This document shows, piece after piece, positions 1 through 8,952 of a stretch of 64,000 nucleotides of DNA. This stretch comes from an uncultured Acetatifactor sp. (GTDB lineage Bacteria; Bacillota; Clostridia; Lachnospirales; Lachnospiraceae). The notes beneath the pieces are model-generated. The model did no database searches. It was not told the origin of the DNA and worked only from the letters and a program-made list of their open reading frames with translations. Every line of letters begins with the position of its first letter. The stretch's first letter is position 1. Location of the stretch: the NCBI GenBank assembly GCA_934402375.1, contig CAKRUB010000002.1:124001-188000 (forward strand), read 5' to 3'. The translations under genes and the position numbers were made by a program.

Positions 1-1
1 C

Positions 2-400
2 CGTGTCGAGATCGGTCCTAAGGATATCGAGGCAGGAAAGTGCATCATCTGCCGCCGTGACACCAGAGAGAAGCTGAAGGTTTCGCTGGATGAGCTGGAG
101 GCAAAGGTTGCAGAGCTGATGGAGACGATCCAGAAGGATATGCTGGAGAGAGCGAGAAAGCACAGAGAGGCACATACCTACACTGCAGCGGATCTGGCGG
201 AGTTCGAGAAGCTCTTTGCGGAGAAATCCGGCTTTGTCAAGGCAATGTGGTGCGGAGACAGGGCATGTGAGGATAAGATTAAGGAAAAACTCGGCGTGAC
301 AAGCCGTTGCATGCCTTTTGAACAGGAGCACATCGCAGATACCTGCGTATGCTGTGGAAAGCCTGCGAAGAAAATGGTATACTGGGGAAGAGCGTATTAA
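2..400 (+). CDS. proS: Prolyl-tRNA synthetase, C-terminal part (5' end outside window)
   Basis: This is the last 132 codons of a prolyl-tRNA synthetase, the cytosolic enzyme that charges tRNA-Pro; the reading frame is open from base 2. What is visible is the C-terminal domain of the eukaryote/archaea-like ProRS type: a CIICRRD cysteine pair near the start, a helical charged stretch, the [16 protein letters not shown] segment, a CVCCGK zinc-type cysteine set and a final aromatic end (VYWGRAY). A chain ending in tyrosine is typical of this ProRS type. The catalytic and anticodon domains lie upstream of the window. The gene is followed after 74 bp by an unrelated hydrolase with its own ribosome binding site. 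Confidence 0.93.
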   Translation, partial: RVEIGPKDIEAGKCIICRRDTREKLKVSLDELEAKVAELMETIQKDMLERARKHREAHTYTAADLAEFEKLFAEKSGFVKAMWCGDRACEDKIKEKLGVTSRCMPFEQEHIADTCVCCGKPAKKMVYWGRAY

Positions 401-474
401 GCAGATTGCGGGAGCGCAAAGCGTGCAGCAATCCAGTTATTATTGGGACAAAAAACTATCAGGAGGAGTTACTT

Positions 475-1329
475 ATGATTCATCAGACATTTCCGATTCA
501 GATGCCGGGATCACATTCTGATTCGAGACTGATTACCTATATTCAGGACTACAGCGAGGATGTGAACGTGAACAACAGACCGCTGATCCTGATCTGTCCG
601 GGCGGCGGCTATGCGTTTAACTCGGAGAGAGAGTGGGAGGCGCTGGCGTTTCAGTTTCTGGCGATGGGCTGTCATGCGGCGGTGCTGAAATATTCCTGTG
701 CACCGGCGAGATACCCGGTGGCATTGACGGAGCTGGCGGCGTCGATTGCGCTGGTAAGGGAGCATGCGGAGGAATGGCATGTTGATTCCAAGGCGGTTCT
801 CGTGCTGGGCTGTTCCGCGGGAGGTCATCTCGCGGCAAGTCTCGGCGTGCTCTGGGAGGAACCGTTTCTCGCTGAGACGATCGGTATTTCGGGTAAGGAG
901 CAGGAGCTGCTGCGCCCGGATGGCATGATCCTATGTTACCCGGTGATCACGGGAGGAGAGTTCGCACACAGGGGCTCGTTCGAGTGTCTGCTCGGAGAGG
1001 AAGAGGGCAGTCTGGAGAAAGCCGCTGATCCGCAGAGTATGCTGTCAAGGCTGTCTCTGGAAACAAGAGTCACGGAGAAAACACCGCCCACGTTCATCTG
1101 GCATACCTTTACGGACGGCTCCGTTCCGGTGGAAAATTCACTGTTGTTTGTGAGCGCGCTGAAAAGGGCGAATGTCTCGACGGAGTTTCATATGTACCAG
1201 AAGGGTGGTCACGGACTGAGCCTTGCGAATCACCTGACGGAGGGCAGGGATGGGGGCGGCATCCAGGAGGAGTGCACGTCGTGGATTCCGCTTGTCCGCA
1301 CATGGATTACGAGCAGATACCCGTTTTGA
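475..1329 (+). CDS. Alpha/beta hydrolase, acetyl-esterase type
   Basis: A 284-residue cytosolic serine hydrolase. The start is ATG 475 behind AGGAGGAG; the longer open frame upstream has no ribosome site and would overlap proS. The nucleophile elbow is GCSAGGH near residue 118, preceded by an oxyanion-type stretch (LICPGGGY near residue 40). Asp in FTDGSVPVENS and His in YQKGGHGLSL are the likely remaining triad members. The pattern fits the BD-FAE/acetylxylan-esterase-like group, which removes acetyl groups from sugars or xylo-oligomers. No signal peptide is seen, so it would act on imported substrate. A second esterase-like gene starts 9 bp downstream, which suggests co-transcription. The exact substrate is not readable from sequence. 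Confidence 0.8.
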   Translation: MIHQTFPIQMPGSHSDSRLITYIQDYSEDVNVNNRPLILICPGGGYAFNSEREWEALAFQFLAMGCHAAVLKYSCAPARYPVALTELAASIALVREHAEEWHVDSKAVLVLGCSAGGHLAASLGVLWEEPFLAETIGISGKEQELLRPDGMILCYPVITGGEFAHRGSFECLLGEEEGSLEKAADPQSMLSRLSLETRVTEKTPPTFIWHTFTDGSVPVENSLLFVSALKRANVSTEFHMYQKGGHGLSLANHLTEGRDGGGIQEECTSWIPLVRTWITSRYPF

Positions 1330-1338
1330 GGTGCCTGA

Positions 1339-2466
1339 ATGAATGACAGGATCATTGAGATTCCGAAATTTTACGGAAGTTTGCAGGGAATGCTGCGGAA
1401 ATATGAGAAGTATGCACGGCAGGATGCCTTTCGGGGAAGTACGCGGGAGGAGCTGGAATGCTGGCAGGAGAGTGCCCGCGCGACCCTGCGGGAGCTGATC
1501 GGCTGGCGCTATATGGAGAGCTGCGCGCTTGACCCGAGGATCGAGGAGCGCATAACGCTGGATAACGGCATTGTCCGAGAAAAGGTGATTCTGCAGGTGG
1601 AACCGGAGGTCTGGATGCCGGTCTATATCCTGATTCCGCCGGATGCCGGGGGAGACTGCTATCTCTGCCTTGCGGGGCATCAGGGAGGCGGAAAGTACAG
1701 TGTCGCCGGGTGCTATGACATCCCTGCTGTGAAGGAAAAGATAGAGTATTACAATTATGATTACGGTATGCAGCTCGCAAAGAGAGGTTTCGTGGCGATT
1801 TGTCCCGACAGCCGCGGCTTTGGGGAGCGGCGCGACGAAGCGTTGCAGAAGCAGGACGATGAGAAGGCGTTTCTGACCGGAACCTGCTTTCACCTGTCGC
1901 ATATGGCTGAGGCACTGGGAGAGACGGTCATCGGAATGCTGACATGGGATGTGTGCCGCCTGATCGATTATGTGTACGAACGCGGGGAGTGGAAGACGGA
2001 TACGCTCGGTGCACTCGGCTTTTCCGGCGGAGGTATGCAGACGCTCTGGGCAGCGGCGCTGGACGACCGCATCCGGAAGGCGGTTATCAGCGGTTATCTG
2101 TACGGTTACAAGGATTCTCTGCTTCGCCTGAACGGTAATTGCAGCTGTAATTATGTGCCGCATCTCTGGGAACACTTTGACATGGGGGACATTGCGGCAT
2201 TGATCGCACCGCGTCCTCTGGCAGTACAATCCTGCCGGAATGATCATCTGAATGGTTATCGCGGACTGGATAATGTGCTGGAGCAGCTGGAGACAGTCAG
2301 ACATGCATACAATCTGTATGGTATCGGGAAATATCCCTTCCATGACATCCGGGAGGGCGGTCACTGTTGGCACGAGGAGATATTGGATGAACTATATCGT
2401 AATGGATTTGGAGTGGAATCAGAGCAGTACGCGGCAGGAGGAAGAGGTTGCGGCGCTTCCCTTTGA
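1339..2466 (+). CDS. Alpha/beta hydrolase, dienelactone hydrolase/acetyl-xylan-esterase-like
   Basis: A 375-residue predicted cytosolic hydrolase. A beta-rich N-terminal region is followed by CLAGHQGGG (oxyanion side) and the nucleophile elbow GFSGGGMQT near residue 230. Asp in the CRNDHLNGY region and His in REGGHCWHEE are the probable triad partners. The first half has the arrangement of large acetyl-xylan-esterase-like alpha/beta hydrolases. It follows the previous hydrolase after 9 bp and probably shares its transcript. Its last 80 bp overlap the next gene, which is unusually long. Residues after HEEILDELYRN look like low-value tail sequence, so the ancestral stop may have been lost. Substrate unknown. 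Confidence 0.75.
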   Translation: MNDRIIEIPKFYGSLQGMLRKYEKYARQDAFRGSTREELECWQESARATLRELIGWRYMESCALDPRIEERITLDNGIVREKVILQVEPEVWMPVYILIPPDAGGDCYLCLAGHQGGGKYSVAGCYDIPAVKEKIEYYNYDYGMQLAKRGFVAICPDSRGFGERRDEALQKQDDEKAFLTGTCFHLSHMAEALGETVIGMLTWDVCRLIDYVYERGEWKTDTLGALGFSGGGMQTLWAAALDDRIRKAVISGYLYGYKDSLLRLNGNCSCNYVPHLWEHFDMGDIAALIAPRPLAVQSCRNDHLNGYRGLDNVLEQLETVRHAYNLYGIGKYPFHDIREGGHCWHEEILDELYRNGFGVESEQYAAGGRGCGASL

Positions 2467-3334
2467 AATTATTGAGATCGGCGCGATAAAGATGAACGAC
2501 GCGAGGGTTATGATAAGCGAATTCAGCCGTCTGATCAAGCCTGAGGTTTATCATGAGATGAACCAGATTACGAGTAATTTGATTCATTTGCAGATGCAGG
2601 AGCTTGAGCGCGGGGAACCCTTTGCGGAGGTTACGGAGAAATTTCTGGAATGGTGCGGAGGGGAGAGCTATCTCTTCTGTACCTGGGGAGCGATGGACCT
2701 GACAGAGCTTCAGACGAACATGAAGTTTTATAATATGACACCACTGTCAGACAGACCCATAGCCTATCTGGATGTACAAAAGCTGTTCAGCCTTGCCTTT
2801 GAGGATGGAAAGTCGAGACACACACTGGAATATGCGGTTGATATGATGGCGGTAGAAAAAGATCTTCCGTTCCACCGTGCTTTCAGCGATGCCTATTACA
2901 CAGCGCGGATTCTTGCGCTGATCGCAGAGCAGCACGAGGAGGTGTTGAAGTATGTTTCCTATGACATTTTTCATCCCCCTACGTGCAGGGAGCAGGAGAT
3001 TCATGCCCGGTTTGACAATTATGTCAAGTATATTTCCAGAGAGTTCAGCTCTAAGACACAAGCGTTTGAGGACAGGGAGGTGTGCTCCAGCAAATGCTTT
3101 GAGTGCCACCGGAATCTGCGAAAGAAGCTTAGATGGTTTACGCTGAACGGGAGACATTACTACTGTCTGGCATATTGTGAGAAGCATGGTTTCCTGAAAG
3201 GAAAGATCAGAATCCGCAAGTCTGACAACGGAAAAATTTATGTGGTAAAGACGGTCAAGCTGATTTCGCCGGAGGAGGCGGAAAAACTTAAGGAGCGCAA
3301 CCAGCATGCCAGAAAGATGCGAAGAGGGTATTAA
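2387..3334 (+). CDS. DEDDh 3'-5' exonuclease with C-terminal cysteine cluster
   Basis: A 315-residue exonuclease of the RNase T/DnaQ (DEDDh) superfamily. The start is ATG 2387, eight bases after GAGGAG; this start lies inside the preceding hydrolase gene. The Exo I motif is MDLEWN with EIIEIGAIKM, followed by a helical middle region and the Exo III motif HRAFSDAYYTARI (His and Asp) near residue 165. The C-terminal third has a Cys/His-rich segment (CSSKCFECHRN ... YYCLAYCEKHG) that could bind zinc. The overall plan resembles KapD-type exonucleases. The substrate, RNA or DNA, cannot be decided here. It converges on dacA across a shared hairpin. Confidence 0.82.
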   Translation: MNYIVMDLEWNQSSTRQEEEVAALPFEIIEIGAIKMNDARVMISEFSRLIKPEVYHEMNQITSNLIHLQMQELERGEPFAEVTEKFLEWCGGESYLFCTWGAMDLTELQTNMKFYNMTPLSDRPIAYLDVQKLFSLAFEDGKSRHTLEYAVDMMAVEKDLPFHRAFSDAYYTARILALIAEQHEEVLKYVSYDIFHPPTCREQEIHARFDNYVKYISREFSSKTQAFEDREVCSSKCFECHRNLRKKLRWFTLNGRHYYCLAYCEKHGFLKGKIRIRKSDNGKIYVVKTVKLISPEEAEKLKERNQHARKMRRGY

Positions 3335-3338
3335 AAGG

Positions 3339-3373
3339 TCAGGGATTACGAAATTAAAAGTCGTAATCCCTGA
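3339..3373. terminator. Bidirectional hairpin between the exonuclease gene and dacA
   Basis: A perfect 13-bp inverted repeat (3339-3351 with 3361-3373) with a 9-base loop. On the minus strand it is followed by CCTTTTAAT, so it can end the dacA transcript; on the plus strand the following run is weaker. The right arm encodes the last codons of dacA (FRDYDF), so the terminator is built into the coding region. Confidence 0.7.
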
Positions 3374-4832
3374 ATTTGTCTGAGCGTCTGCGTCTGTGCC
3401 AGCGTCTGCGGCGGCTTCTTTTCCTTATGGGTGATGAGAACTGGTAATTCCGCAGGATGAGGCGGACAAACAGCACCACGAGGAGAACCCCTGCGGCGAT
3501 GCCTGCCACGATCAGTACGCGCATGGTATTGATAAATACAACGGATTTTTCTTCTGCGTCGGTTTCCGGTGCAGCCTGTTCCTCAGGGAGGGTATCGAAG
3601 GAATAGCTGCTCTCCTCCATGGAGAAATTGACATGAACCGTTCCAATCGTTACTCCGTGGTAGGTGTAGGTAATGATAGCGGCGTCCTCCTCGCTGCCGG
3701 TATCGTAGGAGATGGATGAGCTTGTGTCCTCAAAAGAGGCGGTGCGTGGGAGGATGATGTAATCATTTTTGTTCAACGTCAGCAGAGGCTTGGAATTTCC
3801 GAAAATGTCGCTTCCGCCGTAAAAACGGTTGGAGTCCTCCATGTTATATTTTGTCTCTGATTGTGAGACATTGACCTTTTCAAAATTGCTGAAGCCGTAG
3901 TTAAACAGTGAGATCGTGTCTTCATACTGCAAGGGGGCTTCATCACGCAGGACAACGCAGATGAGCCGCATGCCATCCTTTTCCGCACAGGATACCAGAC
4001 AGCTCCGGGCGGCGTTGGTGTAGCCGGTTTTGCAGCCGACCAGATAGTCGTAAGCATATTTTCCGCCCGGTATTATCTGCATGGCATTATTCTCGATCTT
4101 TGCCTCGGGAACAGTATCGGATGCAGGAATCTCAAGTCGTTTCGAGAGACTGATCTTACAAAGCATTTCATTGGCGAAGAATGCCCGCCCGATCATTGCG
4201 AGATCATACGCGGTAGTGTAATGGTTCTCGTCGGGCAGACCGTTGGGGTTTACAAAGTTGGAATTCAGGCAGCCGAGCTCCTTCGCCCGCTCGTTCATTA
4301 TCCCCGCAAAGACGCTCCAGTCCGTTGTCCCCGTCATATGCTCCGCGACGGCAAAGCATACCTCGTTGGCAGAGCGGATCAGGATCGCGTTCAGGCATTG
4401 CTCCATGGTCAGCGTCTGCCCGACATCCATTGCAATTCCGCTGCTGCCGGGCGGGTTGTCAAAGACGGCATCGTGGGAAAAGGTGACGACCTCGTCGAGG
4501 GAGCATTGTTCGGTGGCAATCAATGTCGTGAGAATCTTTGTCGTGCTGGCGGGATATTCCTTCTGGTGAATGTTTTTGGAATACAGGATGGTTCCGGTGT
4601 CTGCTTCCATGAGAATGGCGGCTTCAGCCGATACCACAGGCCCCGCCGGCCAGTTCGGTGTTTCATTCGACTGGATCGCCATGGCGCGCTGCGCCTCCAG
4701 ACGCTCCTCGTTGCTCTGTGTGTCGGCGCAGACGGAGAGGACTTGAGAGCAGAACAGGCTGCCGCTCAGAAGCAGGGCGGCGACAGAGCGGATATATTTT
4801 TGAAACAGAAGTTTTTTCTTTGTTGAAATCAT
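3354..4832 (-). CDS. D-alanyl-D-alanine carboxypeptidase (S11 family penicillin-binding protein)
   Basis: A serine peptidase of about 492 residues that trims the terminal D-Ala from peptidoglycan stem peptides at the outer face of the membrane. A signal peptide (KKKLLFQKYIRS followed by a hydrophobic run) is followed by the S11 motifs ASTTKI (SxxK), SANEV (SxN) and KTGYT (KTG). The C-terminal beta domain is followed by a transmembrane helix (INTMRVLIVAGIAAGVLLVV region) and a very basic cytosolic tail rich in Arg. I take ATG 4832, with AGGTG five bases upstream; ATG 4844 in the same frame is also possible. A TATACT box lies at 4863-4868 on the minus strand. Membrane-helix anchoring replaces the amphipathic anchor of classical PBP5. 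Confidence 0.9.
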   Translation of the reverse strand: MISTKKKLLFQKYIRSVAALLLSGSLFCSQVLSVCADTQSNEERLEAQRAMAIQSNETPNWPAGPVVSAEAAILMEADTGTILYSKNIHQKEYPASTTKILTTLIATEQCSLDEVVTFSHDAVFDNPPGSSGIAMDVGQTLTMEQCLNAILIRSANEVCFAVAEHMTGTTDWSVFAGIMNERAKELGCLNSNFVNPNGLPDENHYTTAYDLAMIGRAFFANEMLCKISLSKRLEIPASDTVPEAKIENNAMQIIPGGKYAYDYLVGCKTGYTNAARSCLVSCAEKDGMRLICVVLRDEAPLQYEDTISLFNYGFSNFEKVNVSQSETKYNMEDSNRFYGGSDIFGNSKPLLTLNKNDYIILPRTASFEDTSSSISYDTGSEEDAAIITYTYHGVTIGTVHVNFSMEESSYSFDTLPEEQAAPETDAEEKSVVFINTMRVLIVAGIAAGVLLVVLFVRLILRNYQFSSPIRKRSRRRRWHRRRRSDKFRDYDF

Positions 4833-4911
4833 CGGACACCTCATTTCTGTGAACTTCCTTCCAGTATACACTATTTTAGGCGATTGCGAAACGGCTAATA
4901 TAAATTCTGCG

Positions 4912-4940
4912 TTGCCACTAAACTCCGGGTGTAATATAAT
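4912..4940 (+). promoter_or_regulatory. Sigma-A promoter of the small membrane protein gene
   Basis: TTGCCA at 4912-4917 and a perfect TATAAT at 4935-4940 are separated by 17 bases. AAGGAGGAGG and an ATG follow. Confidence 0.7.
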
Positions 4941-4971
4941 AAAATTATAAATTCAAGGAGGAGGTTATCTT

Positions 4972-5331
4972 ATGCAGAAGAGCAGGAAAAGCTGGGTATT
5001 GGGAATTGGCGGTGCAGTGGTGGTCTGTGCGCTGGTATGTGGCGCGGTGATCCTGAATCAGCGGGCGACAGGCGATCACCTGATTCGTGAAATTGTGCGG
5101 GATGAGAACTTTGTTGATCTTTTTCTGTGCAACGATACGCTGCTCGCGGTGGACGGTCTGAGAGGGAAGTCCGAAGCACTGGATGAGTTGCTGAGCCGTG
5201 AGGATGCCGGAGAAATCCTCCTCCGGAAAATTCAGGAATATAAGCCTACAGATAGTGCGGATGAGGAAATACAAAAAGACGGACTACAGATTATTTTAGA
5301 CTATGTACAGCGTGACGGCAGACAGCGATAA
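4972..5331 (+). CDS. Small membrane-anchored protein of unknown function
   Basis: A 119-residue protein that I do not recognise. It has an excellent ribosome site (AAGGAGGAGG) and its own promoter, so it is very likely expressed. Residues 8-30 form one transmembrane helix after a basic start (MQKSRKSW), which predicts a cytosolic N terminus and an outward-facing domain of about 90 residues. That domain is acidic and helical, with a hydrophobic patch (VDLFLCNDTLLAVDGL) and a conserved-looking ILLRKIQEY segment. There is no cysteine lipobox. The gene lies between the divergent dacA and the trmB operon, which has a separate promoter, so the context gives no clear role. Confidence 0.7.
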   Translation: MQKSRKSWVLGIGGAVVVCALVCGAVILNQRATGDHLIREIVRDENFVDLFLCNDTLLAVDGLRGKSEALDELLSREDAGEILLRKIQEYKPTDSADEEIQKDGLQIILDYVQRDGRQR

Positions 5332-5361
5332 AAAAGCAATATTGTCCGAAAACTTCCTGCA

Positions 5362-5390
5362 TTGACAAGTCTGACAAGATAAAGTACAGT
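5362..5390 (+). promoter_or_regulatory. Promoter of the trmB-trxA-yitT operon
   Basis: TTGACA at 5362-5367, a 17-base spacer and TACAGT at 5385-5390, followed by GGAGGAAGCT and the trmB start. Confidence 0.75.
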
Positions 5391-5420
5391 GGAGAAGAAC
5401 AATCAGACATGGAGGAAGCT

Positions 5421-6065
5421 ATGAGATTACGCAATATAACAGGCTCCAGAGAGGTCATTGCTGAGAGCCCTTATGTCGTTAAGGAGGCATCGCAGCCGGA
5501 ATGCCCCGGAAAATGGAAGGAAATTTTCGGAAATGACAGACCGATTCATATTGAGATCGGTATGGGAAAAGGAAAATTCATACATACTATGGCGAAGGAG
5601 CACCCAGATATCAACTATGTCGGTATCGAAAAGTATTCGAGTGTTCTTTTGCGTGCAATTCAGAAGATGGAGCAGGAGGAGCTGCCAAACCTGAAGTTTC
5701 TCAGGATGGATGCGGAGGACATCACAGAGGTCTTCGGAGCCGGTGAGGTGGACAAGATCTACCTGAATTTCTCCGACCCATGGCCGAAGGACAGACATGC
5801 CAAGAGAAGGCTTCCGTCCAGAGAGTTTCTGGCGCGCTATGACAAGATTCTGAAAAAAGACGCAAAGCTGGAGTTCAAGACGGATAACAGGGCGCTGTTT
5901 GACTTTGCCGTGGAGGAGCTGGAGCCAGCGGGCTGGAAGGCGGATGTCATTACCTATGACCTGCATGCGGATGAAAAATTAATGGAAGGAAATGTCATGA
6001 CAGAATATGAAGAGAAATTCTCCGCAATGGGGAATCCTATCTGTAAATACATTATATGGAGGTAA
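5421..6065 (+). CDS. trmB: tRNA (guanine-N7)-methyltransferase
   Basis: A 214-residue enzyme that uses S-adenosylmethionine to make m7G46 in the tRNA variable loop. The SAM-binding loop is EIGMGKGKFIH near residue 50, followed by the acidic strand end (VGIEKYSS) and the family signature SDPWPKDRHAKRR near residue 120. The C-terminal TEYEEKF helix contacts the cofactor in known structures. The start is ATG 5421, because the upstream in-frame ATG at 5409 overlaps the GGAGGA ribosome site. The stop codon is part of the ribosome site of trxA (TGGAGGTAA), a tight coupling within the operon. Confidence 0.95.
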   Translation: MRLRNITGSREVIAESPYVVKEASQPECPGKWKEIFGNDRPIHIEIGMGKGKFIHTMAKEHPDINYVGIEKYSSVLLRAIQKMEQEELPNLKFLRMDAEDITEVFGAGEVDKIYLNFSDPWPKDRHAKRRLPSREFLARYDKILKKDAKLEFKTDNRALFDFAVEELEPAGWKADVITYDLHADEKLMEGNVMTEYEEKFSAMGNPICKYIIWR

Positions 6066-6070
6066 AAGCT

Positions 6071-6391
6071 ATGGAATATCGTTTCACAACGGATAATTTT
6101 GAAAAAGAGGTTCTGGAGTCCCAGATTCCGGTGCTTGTGGATTTTTATGCGGACTGGTGCGGCCCGTGTAAGATGATGGCACCCGTGATCGAGAAGATGG
6201 CAGAGGAGTTCGACGGCAGGATCAAGGTCGGAAAGTGCAATGTGGATGACAACATGCAGCTTGCGCAGAAGTATCAGGTTACGAGCATCCCCGCGTTTAT
6301 GATCTTCGAGAACGGGAAACCGGCGGCATCCTTTGTCGGCGCAATGTCTACGGCTGAGATGAAGCAGAAGCTGGAACAGGCTTTGCATTGA
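6071..6391 (+). CDS. trxA: Thioredoxin
   Basis: A 106-residue cytosolic thiol-disulfide carrier with the active-site motif WCGPCK near residue 30 and the cis-proline segment TSIPAFMIF. Length and fold landmarks (DFYADWCGPC, KCNVDD, FENGKP) are standard. The start is ATG 6071, behind a GGAGGT that includes the trmB stop. It is separated from the following YitT-family gene by one base, so the three genes should be translated from one transcript. No thioredoxin reductase gene accompanies it; the flavoprotein at 22888 lacks the cysteines needed for that job. Confidence 0.95.
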   Translation: MEYRFTTDNFEKEVLESQIPVLVDFYADWCGPCKMMAPVIEKMAEEFDGRIKVGKCNVDDNMQLAQKYQVTSIPAFMIFENGKPAASFVGAMSTAEMKQKLEQALH

Positions 6392-6392
6392 G

Positions 6393-7268
6393 ATGAAGAA
6401 GGAAGAAGTAATTTACGAAATTAAAAGAGGTCTGATGAGCATCCTCGGCGCATTTCTCTATGCGGCGGGGATCAACCTTTTTGTCGTACCGGCAGGTCTT
6501 TACACAGGCGGGCTGATGGGTATCTGTCAGGTTATCCGGACGGTTCTGACAACCCTTCTGGGGATGGATTTCGGCAGTCTGGACATTGCGGGTATTATTT
6601 ACTATGTCATCAATATCCCGATTTTCTTCATTGCCTTTCGCCGGCTGGGGAGAAAATTTTTCTTTAAGACGCTGGTTTCCGTCACCGCAATCACCCTGTT
6701 CATGTCACTGATACCGCCGGTCGTCATTGTGGAGGACATTATGGCGGCATGCGTGGTGGGAGGCATTGTTTCCGGCGCGGGTGTCGGGATTCTGCTGCGT
6801 ATGGGCTCATCCGGCGGCGGGATGGATGTCATCGGAGTACTGCTGACGAAGTGGAAGAAGAATTTCAGCGTGGGAAAGGTAAACCTTCTGATGAATCTGG
6901 TTCTGTACGGCACCTGTCTTTTCCTGTTTGACATCGGAGTTGTCGTTTATTCCGTGATCTATGCGGCGGCATACTCCCTTGCGATGGATAGGATGCACAC
7001 ACAGAATATCAATGTCGAGGTCAATGTTATCACGAAGGCCGACACGACGGAACTGGAGAAGGAAGTCTTTCATGAGCTGGGGCGTGGAATTACGAAGTGG
7101 TCGGCGCTGGGAGCGTATACCTATGACCGCTCGCACGTCCTCTATATCATGCTGTCCAAGTATGAGGTGAACCAGCTCAAGGCGATTATCCATAAATATG
7201 ACCCCAACGCTTTTATTGTAGTAAACGAAGGGGTCAGTGTAGACGGTAATTATTTGAAAAAATTATAA
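6393..7268 (+). CDS. YitT family membrane protein (DUF161/DUF2179)
   Basis: A 291-residue polytopic membrane protein. About five hydrophobic segments fill residues 12-195, including a glycine-rich stretch ([10 protein letters not shown]) typical of the DUF161 region. The soluble C-terminal DUF2179 domain (residues 205-290) has the motif [23 protein letters not shown]. The family is widespread in Firmicutes; its transport role is unproven. It begins one base after trxA. Its stop codon overlaps the 3' end of the convergent pyrG gene by six bases, so no separate terminator fits between the two. Confidence 0.85.
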   Translation: MKKEEVIYEIKRGLMSILGAFLYAAGINLFVVPAGLYTGGLMGICQVIRTVLTTLLGMDFGSLDIAGIIYYVINIPIFFIAFRRLGRKFFFKTLVSVTAITLFMSLIPPVVIVEDIMAACVVGGIVSGAGVGILLRMGSSGGGMDVIGVLLTKWKKNFSVGKVNLLMNLVLYGTCLFLFDIGVVVYSVIYAAAYSLAMDRMHTQNINVEVNVITKADTTELEKEVFHELGRGITKWSALGAYTYDRSHVLYIMLSKYEVNQLKAIIHKYDPNAFIVVNEGVSVDGNYLKKL

Positions 7269-8876
7269 GCTGTTTAACTTATTTTCCAGAGCAGCAGCGA
7301 CAAAGCCCTTGAAGAGCGGGTGAGGTCTGTTGGGTCTCGACTTCAGTTCAGGATGCGCCTGTGTTGCCACATAGAAAGGATGCTCCGTGATTTCGCACAT
7401 CTCAACAATCCTGCCGTCAGGAGAAATACCGGAGAGACGCAGTCCTGCTTCCGACAATGCGGCGCGGTAATCGTTGTTGACCTCGTAGCGGTGACGGTGG
7501 CGCTCATGGATCGTTTCCTCGCCGTACAGCTGGTACGCTCTGGAAGCTGTATCAAGGACACAGGGATAGGAACCGAGTCTCAGTGTTCCGCCGATGTCTT
7601 CGACACCATTCTGATCCGGCATCAGGGCGATGACAGGGTGCGTGGTGTTGGGGTTGATCTCGCTGCTGTGGGCATCGTTATATCCCAGCACATAGCGTGC
7701 GTACTCGACAATGGTGAGCTGCATTCCCAGACAGAGTCCGAGAAGGGGCTTTTTATGGGTGCGGGCATAGTTTATGGCAACGATCATTCCCTCGATACCG
7801 CGGGAGCCGAAGCCGCCGGGAATCAGAATACCGTTGACATCCGAGAGGATTTCATCCGCATTCTCTTCTGTCACAGTCTCGGAGTCTACCCACTTGATAT
7901 GGACGGTGGTGTGGTTCGTGATACCGCCGTGCTTCAATGCCTCAACAACACTGATGTAAGCGTCGTGCAGGGAGACGTATTTGCCGACCAGTGCAATCGT
8001 CACCTCGTTTGTGGGATGACGCAGGTCGTCAACCATCTTTTCCCAGTCTCGCAGATCGGGTTCCGGGCAGTCGAGGCGCAGACATTCGCAAACCGCCTGG
8101 GCAAGATGCTCGCGCTCCATGGCGAGAGGCGCCTCGTAGAGGTATTCCACGTCCAGATTCTGCAGAACGCGGTTGCTGGGCACGTTACAGAACAGTGCAA
8201 TCTTATCCTTTAAGCCCTGATCCAGAGGGTGCTCACTTCGGCATACGATGATGTCCGGCTGGATTCCCATTCCCTGAAGATCCTTTACGCTCGCCTGAGT
8301 CGGCTTTGTTTTCAACTCCTGGGAAGCGCTCAGGTAGGGAATCAGTGTAACATGGATCAGGATGGCGTTTTCGTGGCCGACATCATGCTGGAACTGCCGG
8401 ATGGACTCAAGGAAGGGCTGGCTCTCGATGTCACCCACCGTTCCGCCGACTTCAATGATGGCGATGCGCGTATCCGTATCGGTGAAGTTGCGGTAGAAGC
8501 GGCTCTTGATCTCATTTGTGATGTGCGGGATGACCTGCACGGTGCCGCCGCCGTAATCGCCGCGGCGCTCCTTCTGTAAAACGGACCAGTAAACCTTACC
8601 GGTGGTCACGTTGGAATTTTTGTCAAGACTCTCATCGATGAAACGCTCATAGTGACCGAGATCCAGATCGGTTTCCGCGCCGTCGTCGGTGACAAAAACC
8701 TCTCCGTGCTGGATCGGATTCATGGTTCCGGGGTCGATGTTGATGTAGGGATCGAATTTCTGCATGGTTACCTTAAATCCTCTGGCTTTCAGTAACCGTC
8801 CAAGGGATGCGGCAGTGATTCCTTTTCCGAGACCGGACACAACTCCGCCTGTTACGAATACGTATTTTACTGGCAT
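7263..8876 (-). CDS. pyrG: CTP synthase
   Basis: A 537-residue enzyme that converts UTP to CTP with ATP and glutamine. The N-terminal synthetase domain begins [16 protein letters not shown] (P-loop) and has the [24 protein letters not shown] segment. The C-terminal class I glutaminase domain has the catalytic cysteine in GLCLGMQ and the His/Glu pair in THPELKSRP. The start is ATG 8876, seven bases after GAGGAG on the minus strand; the longer open frame to 8987 is not needed. An inverted repeat in the 5' leader (8-bp arms GCACTGCC/GGCAGTGC at about 8888-8924) ends just before the ribosome site, but has no run of T. Confidence 0.96.
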   Translation of the reverse strand: MPVKYVFVTGGVVSGLGKGITAASLGRLLKARGFKVTMQKFDPYINIDPGTMNPIQHGEVFVTDDGAETDLDLGHYERFIDESLDKNSNVTTGKVYWSVLQKERRGDYGGGTVQVIPHITNEIKSRFYRNFTDTDTRIAIIEVGGTVGDIESQPFLESIRQFQHDVGHENAILIHVTLIPYLSASQELKTKPTQASVKDLQGMGIQPDIIVCRSEHPLDQGLKDKIALFCNVPSNRVLQNLDVEYLYEAPLAMEREHLAQAVCECLRLDCPEPDLRDWEKMVDDLRHPTNEVTIALVGKYVSLHDAYISVVEALKHGGITNHTTVHIKWVDSETVTEENADEILSDVNGILIPGGFGSRGIEGMIVAINYARTHKKPLLGLCLGMQLTIVEYARYVLGYNDAHSSEINPNTTHPVIALMPDQNGVEDIGGTLRLGSYPCVLDTASRAYQLYGEETIHERHRHRYEVNNDYRAALSEAGLRLSGISPDGRIVEMCEITEHPFYVATQAHPELKSRPNRPHPLFKGFVAAALENKLNSL

Positions 8877-8952
8877 AAACTCCTCTTTTCCGCACTGCCT
8901 GAGGATGTGTCTGTGCCGGGCAGTGCAGGGGACACAGACAGGTGGCTTGTTT

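Noticed and set aside
8877..8952. pyrG attenuator
   Set aside because: There is an inverted repeat in the leader, but no T tract and no run of C at the start that would support the known pyrG mechanism.
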